Below are positions 62,523 through 64,000 of a stretch of DNA of 64,000 nt, one piece after another (the stretch's first letter is position 1; each line of letters starts with the position of its first letter). The notes under the pieces were generated by a model, which was given only the letters and a program-made list of their open reading frames with translations, was not told the DNA's origin and did not search any database. The translations under genes and the position numbers were made by a program. Source of the DNA: Halobacillus amylolyticus (GTDB lineage: Bacteria > Bacillota > Bacilli > Bacillales > Halobacillaceae); NCBI RefSeq assembly GCF_022921115.1, contig NZ_CP095075.1:3670001-3734000 (forward strand), given 5' to 3'.

Positions 62523-63508
62523 TGGTATGCGGTGGTGCTGGATATATTGGAAGTCATGCAGTGGCGGAGCTATTATCCAAGCGTGAAGATGTTATTGTCG
62601 TTGATAATTTACAAACAGGTCATCAGGAGGCACTGTTAGAAGGTGCGGATTTCTATCATGGCGATTTAAGGGATCAAAATTTTATTAATGAGGTTTTTGA
62701 ACAAAATTCAGTTGAGGCAGTCATTCATTTTGCAGCAGATTCACTTGTAGGAGAAAGTGTTCAAGATCCCTTAAAGTATTTTGATAATAATGTGAACGGA
62801 ACTATTTCACTGTTAAAAGCAATGAACAAATACGATGTTAAGAATATAGTATTCTCGTCTACCGCAGCTGCTTATGGCGAACCAAAGCAAATACCTATTC
62901 CCGAAGAATCACTAACAAATCCGACGAACCCTTACGGTGAATCAAAGTTGGCTGTAGAGAAGTTACTGTATTGGGCTGAACAAGCCTATGGTCTTCGTTA
63001 CACGATTTTCCGCTACTTTAATGTAGCAGGTGCCGATTTAAAAGGAAGGCTTGGTGAGGATCATGAACCTGAGACCCATTTGATCCCAATCATTCTGCAA
63101 GTGGCTTTAGGTAAAAGAGATCACATTGACATTTATGGGGATGATTACGATACACATGATGGGACTTGCGTAAGGGATTATATTCACGTCAAAGACCTAG
63201 TGGATGCTCATCTGTTAGCTGTGGAATCACTAGAAAAGCATAAACAAAGCAGGATTTATAACCTAGGAAACGGTAGTGGTTTCTCTGTAAAAGAGATAAT
63301 TGAAAGCGCCCGACGTGTGACTGGTAAATCAATACCTGCGCGGATTGCACCCCGGCGTGCGGGAGATCCGGCAAATTTGGTAGCTTCACCGGCTAAAGCG
63401 ATTGAAGAGTTAGGTTGGAACCCTTCCCACTCTAGCATTGATGAAATGATAGAAAGTGCATGGAAATGGTTTCAAGACCATCCTAATGGATATACCAACT
63501 TAGCCTAA
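62513..63508 (+). CDS. galE: UDP-glucose 4-epimerase
   Basis: A 331-residue extended SDR enzyme interconverting UDP-galactose and UDP-glucose. The NAD loop (GGAGYIGS, 7-14), Ser116 (FSSTAAAYG) and the Tyr141/Lys145 pair (NPYGESKL) are present. A normal GalE length. GGAGG lies inside the end of galK, and galT follows after 14 bases. Confidence 0.95.
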   Translation: MAIMVCGGAGYIGSHAVAELLSKREDVIVVDNLQTGHQEALLEGADFYHGDLRDQNFINEVFEQNSVEAVIHFAADSLVGESVQDPLKYFDNNVNGTISLLKAMNKYDVKNIVFSSTAAAYGEPKQIPIPEESLTNPTNPYGESKLAVEKLLYWAEQAYGLRYTIFRYFNVAGADLKGRLGEDHEPETHLIPIILQVALGKRDHIDIYGDDYDTHDGTCVRDYIHVKDLVDAHLLAVESLEKHKQSRIYNLGNGSGFSVKEIIESARRVTGKSIPARIAPRRAGDPANLVASPAKAIEELGWNPSHSSIDEMIESAWKWFQDHPNGYTNLA

Positions 63509-63522
63509 GGGGGTGGATAGTT

Positions 63523-64000
63523 ATGAATATTTTCCAATCGATGAATAAAATGATTAATTATGGCCTGAATCAAAATTTAATAGAGGTTTGGGATATAGAT
63601 TACGTGCGGAATCAATGGCTCGACTTATTTCAATTAGCTGAATTTGATCCTGATGAAAGTTTTGTAATGGATGTAACGATCACAGATCCTGTACCGATTT
63701 TGAACGATATGCTCGATTATGCCGTTGAAAAAGGAGTCATTCCGGAAAATACTATCACAGATCGTGACTTATTTGATCCGCAAATTATGGATCAAATGAT
63801 AGCAAAGCCTTCGGAAATTATTAGGCACTTTTATAAATTATATGAAGAAGGAAGTCCTAAAGCTGCTACTAACTACTATTATCACTTATCACAAGCATCC
63901 TATTACATTCGTACAGACCGGATTGCCAAAAATCTGCACTGGTATTCACATACGGAATATGGGGATTTAGAAATTACCATCAATCTATCTAAACCTGAAA
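63523..64000 (+). CDS. galT: UDP-glucose-hexose-1-phosphate uridylyltransferase, truncated by window end
   Basis: The first 159 residues of a Firmicutes-type (type 2) GalT, open to the last base. MNIFQSMNKMINYGLNQNLI starts the helical N-terminal region, and IAKNLHWYSHTEYGDLEITI is a strongly conserved segment of the family. AAGGGGGTGG precedes the ATG. It would transfer UMP between UDP-glucose and galactose-1-phosphate, completing the Leloir set with galK and galE. The His active site is beyond the window. Confidence 0.9.
   Translation, partial: MNIFQSMNKMINYGLNQNLIEVWDIDYVRNQWLDLFQLAEFDPDESFVMDVTITDPVPILNDMLDYAVEKGVIPENTITDRDLFDPQIMDQMIAKPSEIIRHFYKLYEEGSPKAATNYYYHLSQASYYIRTDRIAKNLHWYSHTEYGDLEITINLSKPE

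Overview
The window looks like part of the chromosome of a low-to-mid GC Gram-positive bacterium of the family Bacillaceae. The evidence is AGGAGG-type ribosome binding sites with many TTG and GTG starts, sigma-A promoters, cre and Fur boxes, HutP antitermination, a nifS/nadBCA divergon and a melREDCA-type operon, all arranged as in Bacillus relatives. Secreted proteins are acidic, which would suit a halophile such as Halobacillus or a relative; this is inference. I saw no rRNA, tRNA, prophage or CRISPR.

Layout. 1-10 kb: gapN, an SDR, a Fur-controlled siderophore-binding lipoprotein, several membrane transporters, a ParB-like orphan and a metallo-beta-lactamase protein. 11-12.6 kb and 22.1-23.6 kb: two nearly identical IS3-family copies with 4-bp target duplications. 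12.7-21.9 kb: a GntP-like permease, a mel operon for alpha-galactosides (regulator, ABC importer, GH4 enzyme) and an AtoE-type transporter. 23.7-28.4 kb: de novo NAD synthesis (nifS divergent from nadB-nadC-nadA). 28.6-31.7 kb: a tandem P-loop protein and yhdT-panF, with panF frameshifted. 31.8-35.3 kb: a short hut operon (hutP, hutH, permease) with a HutP-controlled terminator. 35.5-40.1 kb: YitT, acyltransferase and two zinc-ribbon membrane proteins. 40.5-49.6 kb: a LacI-regulated catabolic operon (ABC importer, ThuA, two Gfo/Idh dehydrogenases, a TIM-barrel isomerase/epimerase, a YesL-type protein) with no classical glycosidase. 49.9-52.3 kb: an InhA-type protease. 52.8-64 kb: a ROK regulator divergent from GH43, M24-like, ABC importer, GH2, galK, galE and galT (galT runs off the end), which together would import and degrade galactose-containing oligosaccharides and pass galactose to the Leloir pathway.

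The most interesting material is outside the genes. Four intergenic arrays each contain six degenerate units of about 21 nt. Three share the 3' motif TTAGGGAACAATC, and both IS copies are inserted within that motif in the same orientation. A second family of near-perfect palindromes (core CCACCTCAGGTCATCCA and its complement) occurs as three full and two half copies, and the outer flanks of each full copy differ but stay complementary. Five single-base frameshifts in four plus-strand genes are all explained by one missing G in a G run, so they may be sequencing artefacts. The ThuA/Gfo-Idh/TIM-barrel operon is the best candidate for an unusual oxidative (3-keto) glycoside pathway.
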